64,000 nucleotides of DNA from Methylobacterium sp. GXS13 (GTDB lineage Bacteria > Pseudomonadota > Alphaproteobacteria > Rhizobiales > Beijerinckiaceae). This document shows, piece by piece, positions 29,187-38,430 of this stretch; the first letter of the stretch is position 1; the number at the start of each line of letters is the position of its first letter. A model generated the notes under the pieces. The model searched no databases, was not told the origin of the DNA, and was given only the letters and a program-made list of their open reading frames with translations. The stretch covers positions 19,476 through 83,475 of the forward strand of contig NZ_LKKO01000027.1 in assembly GCF_001455965.1 (NCBI RefSeq), given 5' to 3'. The position numbers and the translations under genes were made by a program.

Positions 29187-29526
29187 TCAGATCGGGTATG
29201 CGGTCACGAGCGCCATGAAGGCACCATCGTCGACAAGCTTCCAGACGGATCTGATACGATGACTCGATCCGTCGGGCATCTGCATCGCCCCTTCGTAGAT
29301 GTATTTGGTGACAAACCTATTCTCGGCTGCACGGGAAAAATTGTCGCTTCGGCCGTGATCGAGAAGCGCAGCGATGAAGGGGCGGGGATCCTCGCGTGCA
29401 AAACCGCGGGCGAGAAAAAACGCGGCTTTTGGCCCCCCCTTCGGCATGACCCACGTCGAGGAGATAGCCGCCGATCTTGACGTCCGGGATGCAGGGTACC
29501 GGCACCCGGCCGCCCGGACGTGGCAT
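29187..29526 (-). pseudogene. DUF6883-like protein, frameshifted
   Basis: The N-terminal part (MPRPGGRVPVPCIPDVKIGG, then YLLDVGHAEGG) is in one frame from the ATG at 29526. The rest (GGPKAAFFLARGFAREDPRP, then FIAALLDHG and a C-terminus ending ALVTAYPI) is in another. The frames meet at a run of seven C at 29433-29439, where a single-base change breaks the gene. Joined, they form one about 112-residue protein with the DUF6883 pattern. It starts four bases after the DUF4926-like gene stops, so the two form an operon. The break may be real or a sequencing error in the homopolymer. Confidence 0.6.
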
Positions 29527-29530
29527 CGGG

Positions 29531-29770
29531 TCAGGCTGCCTTGAGAGCTTCGGCTCGAATCGTCGCGTTGCCGATGACCGGTCGTGCGAACTCGACCTCA
29601 TAGGCCTCGCCACCGGCATAGACCTCAACGATCGTTCCACGCGATCCGGCGGCAACGGAAAGCCCATCGTCCGTCACCGTGTCACACAGGGTTACGACCA
29701 CGCTCAGCTCTGGGAAGAGCGGCGTAACCTCGGGGTCGCGGCGCAACGTGTGCATCGTCTCGAAGGACAT
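29531..29770 (-). CDS. DUF4926-like small protein
   Basis: A 79-residue protein with a compact SH3-like beta pattern: FPELSVVVTLCDTVTDDGLS, GSRGTIVEVY and YEVEF, the DUF4926 layout (a barrel with a GTIV core). DUF4926 proteins commonly sit next to DUF6883 proteins, a pairing suggestive of a toxin-antitoxin or immunity pair, but no biochemical role is established to my knowledge. The ATG is at 29770 and its stop is four bases before the DUF6883-like start. Confidence 0.65.
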   Translation of the reverse strand: MSFETMHTLRRDPEVTPLFPELSVVVTLCDTVTDDGLSVAAGSRGTIVEVYAGGEAYEVEFARPVIGNATIRAEALKAA

Positions 29771-29977
29771 GAGCCAAATCTGGCGTACAGCCGGGTTGTC
29801 CGCAAGCCGCCCGCCCCCGACGAGCGCAGAGTTTTGCCGGTGCAGAGGGATGGCAACCCGGCTTCAAAGTCATGGGAAGCCGCGGGTGAAAGCATCCCGC
29901 CGGCACGTCCGGACGCGCATCAAGCGTGCTACGTCCGCCCGCTTCCGACGGGTCCGTCCATGCCGAAAGCAGGCCGC

Positions 29978-30949
29978 TTAATTCGCGGCCGCCGCCGTGA
30001 AGCTGCGGTCGAGCACCCGGGTCACATCGAGCCGCTTGCTCAGGATCCCGTAGCGCGTGGCGCGGTCGGCCGCCGCCTGGGTTTCCTGCACCACGCCGTC
30101 GTCGATGCCGATCGGGCTGGATCGCTGCGCGCTGTAGGCCGCGCGGAGCACGTCCTCGGGCAGCCGGGTCAGCGCGGCGGTGCTCCGAGCGTAGGTGTCG
30201 AGGTGGTCGAGGGACCACAGCCGGGCCTTGTTCAGGCGGTCCAGCAGGTCCTGCACGGCGACGCGCTTCTCGGCGATGGCGCTGTCGGAGGCGACGATGA
30301 ACGTGAGGGTCGGCGTCAGGCCCTCGCCATCGCCGATCACCCGGGCCTTGTCCCTGAGGGTCGCGAAGGAGACGTAGGGCTCCCACACCGCCCAGGCATC
30401 CACCGAGCCGGCGACCAGGGCGACCTTGGCGTCCACGGGGTTGAGGGCTGCGAAGGTGGCGTCCTCCAGATTGATCCCCGCTTTCTCCAGGGTCGCGTTG
30501 ATCAGGAACTGGCCCCAACCGCCCCGGGTGCCGGCCAGGCGCTTGCCCCTGAGGTCGGCGGCCGAGCGGATCGGCGAATCCTGGCGCACCAGGATCGCCT
30601 GCGTCTTCGAGTCCGACCGGGTGCCGCCGATCGCCTTGATCGGGGCACCGGCCGCGTAGGCGGTAAGCAGCGACAGGTCGCCGGTATAGCCGACATCGAG
30701 GGCGCCGGCATTGAGCGCCTCCAGGATCGGCGCGGCGGCGGGGAATTCCGACCAGGCGATGGTGTAGGGCAGGTCCTTCCCGTAGTCGGAAATCTCGAGC
30801 AGCGAGCGGTTGCCGCCCTTCTGGTCGCCGACCCGCAGCACCACCGGCTCAGCCGCGCGCGCCGGGACGGCCGCCGCCAGCATCAGGGCGGCGAGCCCGG
30901 CGGCCGCGCGCCGGCGGGTGAGGCGGGGGGCGTGGGAGCGGATGGGCAT
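29978..30949 (-). CDS. Sulfonate/taurine-type ABC substrate-binding protein
   Basis: A periplasmic binding protein of the SsuA/TauA class. ATG at 30949 gives a signal peptide (LTRRRAAAGLAALMLAAAVP ending near ARAAEP). The mature protein has VLRVGDQKGGNRSLLE, GALDVGYTGDLSLLTAYAAG and LAGTRGGWGQFLINATLEKA, typical of the aliphatic-sulfonate-binding group. At 323 residues it is normal. No permease or ATPase gene is next to it, so its membrane partner must be elsewhere. Substrate is inferred only from family. Confidence 0.85.
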   Translation of the reverse strand: MPIRSHAPRLTRRRAAAGLAALMLAAAVPARAAEPVVLRVGDQKGGNRSLLEISDYGKDLPYTIAWSEFPAAAPILEALNAGALDVGYTGDLSLLTAYAAGAPIKAIGGTRSDSKTQAILVRQDSPIRSAADLRGKRLAGTRGGWGQFLINATLEKAGINLEDATFAALNPVDAKVALVAGSVDAWAVWEPYVSFATLRDKARVIGDGEGLTPTLTFIVASDSAIAEKRVAVQDLLDRLNKARLWSLDHLDTYARSTAALTRLPEDVLRAAYSAQRSSPIGIDDGVVQETQAAADRATRYGILSKRLDVTRVLDRSFTAAAAN

Positions 30950-31330
30950 GGGGCCTGTCGGTAGGGCTCGGCGCAGCCTGCGCGAGCGGTCCAGCGGAGG
31001 GCCCAAGTCTATGGAAGCGCCGTCGGCGTACAAGGAAACGGTGATCTGTATTGTGGGCGCTTCGGGTGAGAGTGCTTCGCGCGAGCGGCCGCTGCGAGAA
31101 GTTCGGCCTCGTTGCGGCGGGGCGCCCGTCCCATCCCCGCATCTTGAGGCGACGGAGCGAGGCGAACGCCTCGGGAGGCGGGGATTGGGTTGGAAGGACG
31201 CCAATCAGGACCCGGCGAGCCCGTGTCGTGTCACGCCGGGCAACGCGATCGGGATCGGCTCGCGTAGCGCGGGACGATCGCCACCGGCTCCGGTAGAGGA
31301 TCCCCCGGCGGTCGGAAGGATCCAAGGGTT
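30950..31330. other. Divergent promoter region, no gene recognised
   Basis: About 380 bases between the sulfonate-type binding protein (minus) and the first glycan-locus gene (plus). It must hold promoters for both, but no clear consensus is visible. Confidence 0.4.
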
Positions 31331-32674
31331 ATGGGCGCGGCACTCGGCGGGACGGACGAGCTGATCGATCTGGCGGCGGGACGGCCCTGGCACCGTCTGG
31401 ATATAGAGGCGCGACGCCCCGACCCCACCGGGGTTGCCCGGCTGCAGGTCGATCTCGGACTGCGCGTCCCGATCCATGCCGTCTCGGGCGCCGGAGAATT
31501 CCCAGGCTTGGCGGTCTCGGATGACGGGCAGGTCTGGTCGGAACCCACCCTCAAGGCGCGTCCGGAGGGTCAGGGTCCCGTGCTGGTCGAGCCCGGGGAG
31601 GGCGCCTGGGCGCGCTACGTCCGCCTAAACCGTCCCGTCGGGTGCGACGTCCAGGCGGTGCAGATCTGGTGCGATCGCGCGGCATTCGACCTGATCACCC
31701 TGCGGCACGTGCTGGGCGCATCCTTCGACATGGCCGGCGAGAGGCCCGGGACCAACCCCTACGTCACCTACAGCCTCGTCAGCGCCGCGCGGCCCCGGCG
31801 GCGCGCGCTCGTCGGGCTCGCGCTCTACGAATGCGGCGCCTTCGGCAATTGCCTGATCCAGTGCCTGCTGGCCATCGGCATCGCCCGCAACCTCAAACTC
31901 AAGACGATCAAGCTCCCGGCTGCCGACCGCAGCGCGGTGATCGCCCTGTCCGGGCCGGTGACGCTCGGCGGCATCACCTTCATCCCCGGGTCAGAGCCGC
32001 TGCCGCCGGACGGGTCCTACCTGTCGGGTATGTATTTCGACCTCGGGATCCAGCAGCTCGCCGGCACGCTGGGCCCGGAGGAGACGCGGGAGATCGTGCG
32101 CACCTATATCCGGCCGCTGTTCAACCGGCTGCCGGCGCAGATCCCGGCCAAGCCCGACGACGAGCTCCTGATCCATATCCGCTCGGGCGACATCTTCGGC
32201 ACCTGGGTCGCGCCGCAATACCCGCAGCCGCCGCTGGCCTTCTACCGCATGGTCATCGACCGGCTGCTGGCGGAGGGCAGGATCGCCTCGATCAAGCTGG
32301 TGTTCGAGAACCGACTCAACCCGGTGATCCCGGCGCTCGAAGCCTGGATCGCGGCGCGCGGCATACCGTTCTCCACCCAGAGCGGCGCGCTGACGGACGA
32401 CGTCGCAGCGCTGATGAACGGGCGCTACCTCGTGTTCGGGCTGGGCACGTTCGGGCCCGGGGTGTGTCAGCTCTCGGACCGGGTCGAGCAGGTGTTCTAC
32501 TTCGCCTCCGGCTGGCCGCAGCACTTCAAGAGCATCCCGACCATCGGCACGGTGGTCGAGGTGCTGGATGTGGCCGGCGGCTACACGAAGGTCGGCGAGT
32601 GGGACAACTCGCCCGAGCGGCGCGCGCTGATGCTCGACTACCCGATCGAGAACCTCGCCTTCGACGATGCCTGA
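31331..32674 (+). CDS. Discoidin-like plus fucosyltransferase-like protein
   Basis: A 447-residue protein. The first 110 residues resemble an F5/8-type (discoidin-like) carbohydrate-binding module (PWHRLDIEARR, FPGLAVSDDGQVWSEP, ARYVRLNRPVG), with no obvious signal peptide. The rest resembles nucleotide-sugar-dependent glycosyltransferases with an H-x-R motif: LLIHIRSGDIFGTWVAPQYP near residue 279, and CGAFGNCLIQCLLAIGIARN near 176, similar to the GxGNQLF region of fucosyltransferases. A deoxyhexose transferase is suggested, but only loosely. The gene starts the glycan locus, with GGAAGGA about 12 bases before the ATG. Confidence 0.5.
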   Translation: MGAALGGTDELIDLAAGRPWHRLDIEARRPDPTGVARLQVDLGLRVPIHAVSGAGEFPGLAVSDDGQVWSEPTLKARPEGQGPVLVEPGEGAWARYVRLNRPVGCDVQAVQIWCDRAAFDLITLRHVLGASFDMAGERPGTNPYVTYSLVSAARPRRRALVGLALYECGAFGNCLIQCLLAIGIARNLKLKTIKLPAADRSAVIALSGPVTLGGITFIPGSEPLPPDGSYLSGMYFDLGIQQLAGTLGPEETREIVRTYIRPLFNRLPAQIPAKPDDELLIHIRSGDIFGTWVAPQYPQPPLAFYRMVIDRLLAEGRIASIKLVFENRLNPVIPALEAWIAARGIPFSTQSGALTDDVAALMNGRYLVFGLGTFGPGVCQLSDRVEQVFYFASGWPQHFKSIPTIGTVVEVLDVAGGYTKVGEWDNSPERRALMLDYPIENLAFDDA

Positions 32675-32752
32675 ACCGCCGCCCTTGCCGAAGGCGGGAA
32701 ACTCGGTGACAAGCGCCCGAGAAAACCTTGAGTCGGTCCTGCACGCCGAAAA

Positions 32753-32807
32753 GAATCCTGGATTCAAAAGGTCCGTGACCTTTTGCGGGTCCAGGGCGGA
32801 GCCCTGG
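32753..32807. repeat. Cluster of three short palindromes
   Basis: Consecutive inverted repeats: GAATCC-T-GGATTC at 32753-32765, AAAAGGTC-CGT-GACCTTTT at 32766-32784 and CCAGGGC-GGA-GCCCTGG at 32791-32807. They lie in the gap before the next gene and look like an intergenic repeat element. An open frame crosses them, which argues for the later start chosen for the next gene. Confidence 0.65.
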
Positions 32808-32945
32808 TGTTGGGCCTCGCCCGATGCTCGTGGGCCAAGTCCTAGAGGCCTTGCCCCGAGCCCCGCCACAGGGCTCAGCCCTTTGGGAATCCGGACTTGC
32901 GGCTATGCGGATCGCCAGCGGGTTCAGCCGTCCGGGAGGATCGAT

Positions 32946-34190
32946 TTGGCCAGCGCTGTCCAGCCCTCGGAAGCCCTGAGGGTCAACGCCTTCCCGTTGC
33001 ACCGGGCCGAGATCCTGATGCAGCAGCGGCGGCGCCTGCGCGACCGCCGCAAGACGCTGGTCAGCTTCGCCGCGAAGTACCACTACGTGGTCAGCCAGCG
33101 CCGTCTCGTCGCCGCGGCCGCCGCCACCGGGGATTTCGACACGATCGAGAGCTGGTCGCCCGATCGGCTGCGCGGGACACCGTTCTACGCGGCGCACAGG
33201 CAGATCCTCGACCGGTCGCGGGGCGCCGGGAACTGGGCCTGGAAGCCCTACATCATCGCCGAGGCGCTCGCGCAGAGCCGCGACGGCGACTTCATCGTGT
33301 TCACCGATACCGGCATGCAGGCGATCGACGACGATCCGCTGCCGCCGGTCACCCCGCTCCTGACCTGGCTCGTCGGGTCCGGACGCCGGGTCGCGGTGGG
33401 CGTGCTGCACGGGAAGCCGCAGCGGGTCTGGACCAAGCGCGACTGCTTCGTGCTCATGGACTGCGACACCGAGCGCTACTGGAACGCCGACCAGATCCAG
33501 GCGACCTGGATCGCCTTCATGGTCAGCCCCGAGACCCGCCACCTCGTCGCCGAGTGGCTGCGCTATGCCGGCGACGAGCGGGTCGTCACCGACATCCCCA
33601 ACCAGATGGGCTTAGCCGATTTCGACGGGTTCATCGACCACCGCTTCGACCAGAGCATCCTGTCGAATCTGATCTACAAGCTCGACCTGGAGATCCCGCC
33701 CCTGCGGGAGGCCTCGAAGAAGATCAAGACGCTGATCGGCGAATTGGAGATGGACACCCTGGTCTCGGTCCGGCCGTCCGAGAACCTCGCGCTGGGCAAG
33801 ACCTGGCGCGCCAGCTCCGCCTCGCCCTGGTCCGGGACGAGCGGCGTCTACGGCGAGCGGACCACCGGCGACCCGTCGTTCTTCTTCCACACGGCGCTGG
33901 AGCCGAATCCCTGGTTCGTGATCGATCTCGGCGCGGTCGAGCGGATCTCGGAGATCCGGCTCTACAACCGCTGGGGGCAGCTCAGCGAGCGTGCCCAGAT
34001 GATGCGGGTCTGGCTCGGCGAAGCGGAAGCCGATTACCGCCTCGTCTTCGACGCGGTGGATGCCGACTGGCATCCCGGCCTCCCGCTCCATCTCCGCTTC
34101 GACACTACCCGGTTCCGCTACCTGAAGGTCGATCTCGACGAGGAGCAGGTCCTGCATCTCGACGGGATCGAGATCTTCGCGGCCGGCTGA
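32946..34190 (+). CDS. Putative glycosyltransferase with C-terminal discoidin-like domain
   Basis: The frame is open from 32667, but the first 90 or so codons run through intergenic palindromes, so TTG at 32946 with a GGGAGGA site is preferred. The N-terminal two thirds has RGAGNWAWKPYIIAEALAQS and DGDFIVFTDTGMQAI, a pattern seen in capsular polysaccharide glycosyltransferases with a D-x-D-like segment. The last 145 residues (LGKTWRASSASPWSGTSGVY, ALEPNPWFVIDLGAVERISE) are an F5/8-type C carbohydrate-binding module. The gene before it carries a similar module at its N-terminus. Exact activity unknown. Confidence 0.5.
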   Translation: MASAVQPSEALRVNAFPLHRAEILMQQRRRLRDRRKTLVSFAAKYHYVVSQRRLVAAAAATGDFDTIESWSPDRLRGTPFYAAHRQILDRSRGAGNWAWKPYIIAEALAQSRDGDFIVFTDTGMQAIDDDPLPPVTPLLTWLVGSGRRVAVGVLHGKPQRVWTKRDCFVLMDCDTERYWNADQIQATWIAFMVSPETRHLVAEWLRYAGDERVVTDIPNQMGLADFDGFIDHRFDQSILSNLIYKLDLEIPPLREASKKIKTLIGELEMDTLVSVRPSENLALGKTWRASSASPWSGTSGVYGERTTGDPSFFFHTALEPNPWFVIDLGAVERISEIRLYNRWGQLSERAQMMRVWLGEAEADYRLVFDAVDADWHPGLPLHLRFDTTRFRYLKVDLDEEQVLHLDGIEIFAAG

Positions 34191-34251
34191 ATGGGCGTGC
34201 CGGAGGATACCCCGCATCACGGACCACGACACGCATGACGAAGGCGACCGC

Positions 34252-35904
34252 ATGAGCGCGCCGGCCGGCGACAGGCCGCTCTTCCCGTTCGGGCCGATCC
34301 TGTTCTTCGGCGATTCGGTGACCGCGTCCTGGACGGCACAGATGCCGGGCGCCTTCTCCGGGCCGCAGACCGTGGCGCGCGGGATCGCCGGCCAGACGAC
34401 CCGGGACATGGCGCGCCGGCTCCGCTCCGAGATCGCCCTCTACGGCGCCCGAGGCCTGCATTTGATCTGCGGCCGCGACATTATCCTGGACGGCGCCCCG
34501 GGCGTGTCGCTCGACGGCATCGTGGCCGACATCCGGGCGATGCTCAGCGACACGCGCGACTTGTACGTGCGCAGCTGGGTCGGCTCGATCCCGCCGGTCG
34601 ACCCGGCCTCACCGGCCGTTGCCGGGCGCCCCCTGGAATTGATCGCGCAGGTGAATGCGTGGCTGCGCGACCACGTCCACGAATATGGCGCCGGCTTCAT
34701 CGACCACGACCGCGTCCTGGCGACCGCGGCGGGCGGGCTCAAGCCCGAATTCAGCGACGACGGCGTGAGCCTCAACGCCGCCGGCAACGCCGCACTCCAG
34801 GCCGCGATGCTGGCGGCGCTCACCGCGCTCGGCGTCGACCAGATCTGGCCGCCGCCGGAGAGCGAGGACGCGGCGCGGCGGCGCAAGTTCCTGCACCATT
34901 TCGGCTATCTGGACTCGAACACCCGCCACCCGAGCCCCTACATCCAGTTCGCCGGCAAGCCGGGGGCGAGCCATTACGGCGTCCCGTTCGATGCCCAGGG
35001 CTTCCTCAACGCCACCGCCATCACCGCACACAAGCCCCCCGGCGAGACCCGGATCTTCGTCGTCGGCGACTCGACCACCATCGACGGCGGCACGCTGGCC
35101 AACACCCTGCCGGGGCGCCTGGAGCGGATCCTGCGGGCGGACGGGCTTGCGGCCGTGCGGGTCTACAATTTCGGCGTGATGTCGAGCTGCCTCACGCAGA
35201 TGACCCACCTGATCTGGTCGAAGCTCGTGGGCTACCAGCCCGACGCCATCGTGGTGGTCAGCGGCAGCACCGACCTGTTCCAGCCCTGGACCTACGATCC
35301 GCGGCCCGGCTACCCGTACAACGCCTTCATCACCGAGCGTCTCTACGACCACTTCTTCGACACGCACGATCCCCGGGCGCGCGAGGACGGCCTGTCCTAC
35401 GACGCGCTGGTCACCCTGATTTACGAAGAGTTGAAGCGCCTGCGCGCGGAGGTGGGCTGGCAGACCCCCGGCTGGGAGAGCGCGATCGTCCACCACTACC
35501 GGCTCGCCGCGCACCGCCTCACCAAGCTGTCCCACGACCATGCCGTGCCGATCGTGAGCGTCCTGCAGCCGACGGTGCTGCGCAAACGCCACCTCACCGA
35601 GGTGGAGCGCAACGTCGCCTCGGGGGCGTTCCTGGCCTATCTCGACCGCCAGTACGGCAAGCTGGAGGCGTTCACCGCCGAACTCGCAGCGCGGCGGCCC
35701 TACCGCAGCACCTTCACGGCGCTCGACCTCAGCGGCATCTTCCGCGACCGGGAGGCGGGGACCTTCTACGACATCGTCCACTATGACGATCCGGCCCGCG
35801 AGATCGTCGCCGCGCGACTGGCCGCCGAGGTGGCGAAGGTGCTCGACCGGCCCCGCACGCCGTTCGCGCGGCTAAAGCAGCTGCTATGGGGTCTGCGACA
35901 CTAA
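34252..35904 (+). CDS. Tandem SGNH/GDSL hydrolase-like protein
   Basis: A 550-residue protein made of two SGNH-type halves. The first has FFGDSVTASW near residue 18 (GDS block) but its C-terminal DxxH block reads DDGVSLN, Ser in place of the catalytic His. The second has VVGDSTTIDG near residue 273, SGSTDLF as block III and YDIVHYDD with the His intact. The second half is therefore likely a carbohydrate esterase or O-acyl-hydrolase, and the first may be catalytically dead or altered. It follows the discoidin-like genes on the same strand. SGNH proteins in glycan loci often add or remove acetyl groups. Confidence 0.65.
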   Translation: MSAPAGDRPLFPFGPILFFGDSVTASWTAQMPGAFSGPQTVARGIAGQTTRDMARRLRSEIALYGARGLHLICGRDIILDGAPGVSLDGIVADIRAMLSDTRDLYVRSWVGSIPPVDPASPAVAGRPLELIAQVNAWLRDHVHEYGAGFIDHDRVLATAAGGLKPEFSDDGVSLNAAGNAALQAAMLAALTALGVDQIWPPPESEDAARRRKFLHHFGYLDSNTRHPSPYIQFAGKPGASHYGVPFDAQGFLNATAITAHKPPGETRIFVVGDSTTIDGGTLANTLPGRLERILRADGLAAVRVYNFGVMSSCLTQMTHLIWSKLVGYQPDAIVVVSGSTDLFQPWTYDPRPGYPYNAFITERLYDHFFDTHDPRAREDGLSYDALVTLIYEELKRLRAEVGWQTPGWESAIVHHYRLAAHRLTKLSHDHAVPIVSVLQPTVLRKRHLTEVERNVASGAFLAYLDRQYGKLEAFTAELAARRPYRSTFTALDLSGIFRDREAGTFYDIVHYDDPAREIVAARLAAEVAKVLDRPRTPFARLKQLLWGLRH

Positions 35905-36179
35905 GTTGACCAAGCCGTACAATTATTTTTGCAAATAATGAATGCGGCTTCGACACGGTAATGCAACTTGGTGTCTAAATGCCGACTGCATATGAATGTT
36001 GCTTTTCGTCGATCCGAGCCACCAAAGATTGCTATTACAAAGAGGCCATCACATTGGGCGATTGTCTTTCACGTGTTTTGGAGCTATTGCTCCAACCAGT
36101 GTAGAAGCCCCTCTGGCATACCAACAATCTTGCAACATCGAAGCCCTAATAAATTCAGTATAGATTAAGGCATCTCCAA
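35905..36179. other. AT-rich gap before the fucosyltransferase gene
   Basis: About 275 bases where the composition turns AT-rich (AATTATTTTTGCAAATAATG). No gene recognised. It probably holds the promoter of the following AT-rich gene. Confidence 0.4.
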
Positions 36180-38315
36180 ATGAACTCACCAAATATTTCA
36201 GGCGAATTGATCATTTTCTGTATGAGCGCAGTCATTTTACAATTAGTTGTGTTTGCGGCCGCAATTTTATTTGCAATTCATCGAATCAATAATAGTCTGC
36301 ATTCTCATCTAGCAAAAATTTTGTTTATTATTGAGGACATGCCAAACCACGTCGGATTTAAAATTGACAATGAACCAGAAAAAACTCAAAAAACTGAAAC
36401 AAATCATTTTGGCGACGCCAATCATTTGGGCAATGCCGTTGCTATATTCTCAGAAATGCAGACAATCCAAAGAGACACTAGAAGCATACTTCATGACTCA
36501 CGACACATTCAGAATGAAAATCTGCAAATGAGTTATGCTATTCGCTCAACTATGAATGAGATTTTCTCGAAGATCGATACGCTTAGCCGCACTCAAGATG
36601 CCGCCCTTCGAACCATCTCGACAATTTCTATCCAGTCCGACCCGCTAATCGATGCTTATATTAATGCATTCGGCAAGAATCTAGAGAATAATAAAATTGA
36701 CAATGCTTATCAATTCGAGCGCTGCATTGAACTAGTGAGGCCCACACTCGTCATTCAAAAAGTTAACAACAATACTGCAATCATCTCGACAATTTCTAAT
36801 GAGGAAGATCGACGACAGGTTGAGCTTTGCCTGGAGAGTCATAAAAATTATGCGCAAAATCATGGATACGCTTACTATCTCCAAAATCAACAGCCCATCC
36901 ATCAGCTTACTAATCCTTCATCTAACAAAATTTCGCTGATTTTTTCGCTGCTCAACCAAGGCTTCGAAACGGTATTTTTTGTAGCCTCCTCAGCAATGTT
37001 TACTAATCTTAATAAACGCATCGAATCTTTGACCGGCTCGTTTGAATCAAACAAAGCATGCTTCGTAGTTACGGAGAATGAGCTTGGCGTAGATCTGACA
37101 GTATTCGCAGTCAAAAACTGCGCTGATTCGAAGATTATATTAAATTTAATGTGGCTACTCCAACGTCATGCCGCCGCTATAGGATCGGAGGAAGACGCAC
37201 TGAATTATTTGCTGAATAAATATGATTGCGTACGCCGAAAAGTAAATATCGAAAAAGATTCAAAGAAATTCAATAGCGAGCCGCGAGAAAAAGGCCTTTC
37301 TTCAACAGTGCTGGAGGGTAAAATTTGGTCCGACGGAGACATGATTTGCAATTTCTCAGGTTTTCGCCCCCCCCACTTAGAGTCGCTTGTGAAAAGGTAT
37401 GGCGCAAGCTTAGCATTTCGAGCCGGCAATCGAACCGAAGCAATTGCTCACGGCCAAGAAAACTTAATTCAATCTATAGACAATAAGGACATTCTAAGCG
37501 GCGGAACGATATCATGTAGCATCCTCGGTCGCTGGGGGCAATTTGGTAATCAGCTCTTCCAAATTGCGGCGGTTTTCGGTTACGCAAAAAAGTATGGCTC
37601 ACAAGTCATTCTTCCGCGCTGGCACTGCGTGATGAGTGAACAGGATCACGGGGCCAAATTTCCGAAAGTTCAAGCATACTATGGGCAGCAACCGCTTGCT
37701 GAGCCTTTTTATGAAAAAAACTATGCTTACAACGATATACCATACAAAGATCATGTAGATCTTCAGGGAAGCTTTCAATCCGAAAAATACTTCTTTCACG
37801 CGCGAGCTCAAATCAAAGATTTGTTTTCAGAACCCGAAGAGATAAAGATTCGGTTAGATAAATTTATTGAAAAATACGACTGCAGAATATTCGATGCTTT
37901 GCACGTTAGAAATTATTTACATCCTACCCGCGATATCGGCTTCGGAGATATGGAACGACTGCCGGAAGAATATTTTATTGCCGCCATCCAGCGCCTCAAT
38001 GACACGATTCCACTTTTTGTCGCGACTGACAAAAGAGATTTTGTTTCGGAACTCTTCCGGAAAACTGGGCTGAAGAGAAGAATTGTGATGATGGACACCA
38101 ATGACCCCCTTATGGATTTCTATATGCTATCTCGATCTCGAAGAATTGCTATAAGTAACTCGAGCTTCTCATGGTGGAGTGCGTACCTTGGATCGGAGAA
38201 AGAGAATGTCATAGCTCCGCACAGATATTATTGGTTCTCCAGTAAGGGTAGGAACAATCCTCACTATGATACTCGTGATCTATATCCGTCGAACTTCGAA
38301 GAAATTATCATGTAG
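36180..38315 (+). CDS. Membrane-anchored GT11 fucosyltransferase fused to a GT34-like segment
   Basis: A 711-residue protein, clearly AT-rich compared with its neighbours. There is one membrane segment near residues 12-34 (AVILQLVVFAAAILFA), a helical linker, a middle part (about 195-330: QVELCLESHKNYAQNHGYAYYL) resembling the YAxxHGY start of GT34 galactosyltransferases but with its DxD-like site replaced, and a C-terminal GT11 alpha-1,2-fucosyltransferase domain from about 445. GT11 signs are GRWGQFGNQLFQIAAVFGYA, DALHVRNYL (H-x-R motif, weakened), PLFVATDKRDF and ISNSSFSWWSAYLG. Low GC and odd codon use suggest horizontal gain. GT11 is likely, the rest tentative. Confidence 0.65.
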   Translation: MNSPNISGELIIFCMSAVILQLVVFAAAILFAIHRINNSLHSHLAKILFIIEDMPNHVGFKIDNEPEKTQKTETNHFGDANHLGNAVAIFSEMQTIQRDTRSILHDSRHIQNENLQMSYAIRSTMNEIFSKIDTLSRTQDAALRTISTISIQSDPLIDAYINAFGKNLENNKIDNAYQFERCIELVRPTLVIQKVNNNTAIISTISNEEDRRQVELCLESHKNYAQNHGYAYYLQNQQPIHQLTNPSSNKISLIFSLLNQGFETVFFVASSAMFTNLNKRIESLTGSFESNKACFVVTENELGVDLTVFAVKNCADSKIILNLMWLLQRHAAAIGSEEDALNYLLNKYDCVRRKVNIEKDSKKFNSEPREKGLSSTVLEGKIWSDGDMICNFSGFRPPHLESLVKRYGASLAFRAGNRTEAIAHGQENLIQSIDNKDILSGGTISCSILGRWGQFGNQLFQIAAVFGYAKKYGSQVILPRWHCVMSEQDHGAKFPKVQAYYGQQPLAEPFYEKNYAYNDIPYKDHVDLQGSFQSEKYFFHARAQIKDLFSEPEEIKIRLDKFIEKYDCRIFDALHVRNYLHPTRDIGFGDMERLPEEYFIAAIQRLNDTIPLFVATDKRDFVSELFRKTGLKRRIVMMDTNDPLMDFYMLSRSRRIAISNSSFSWWSAYLGSEKENVIAPHRYYWFSSKGRNNPHYDTRDLYPSNFEEIIM

Positions 38316-38430
38316 CACCCTGATTCGAAGACTTTTCCGGCCTGGGGCCGCGCTTAGTTCTGAGCTTGTCCTGATGCGAGTACCGAACCACGGCCTTGCG
38401 TTGGTCGCATCTAACTGATTCTCCCGTGCG

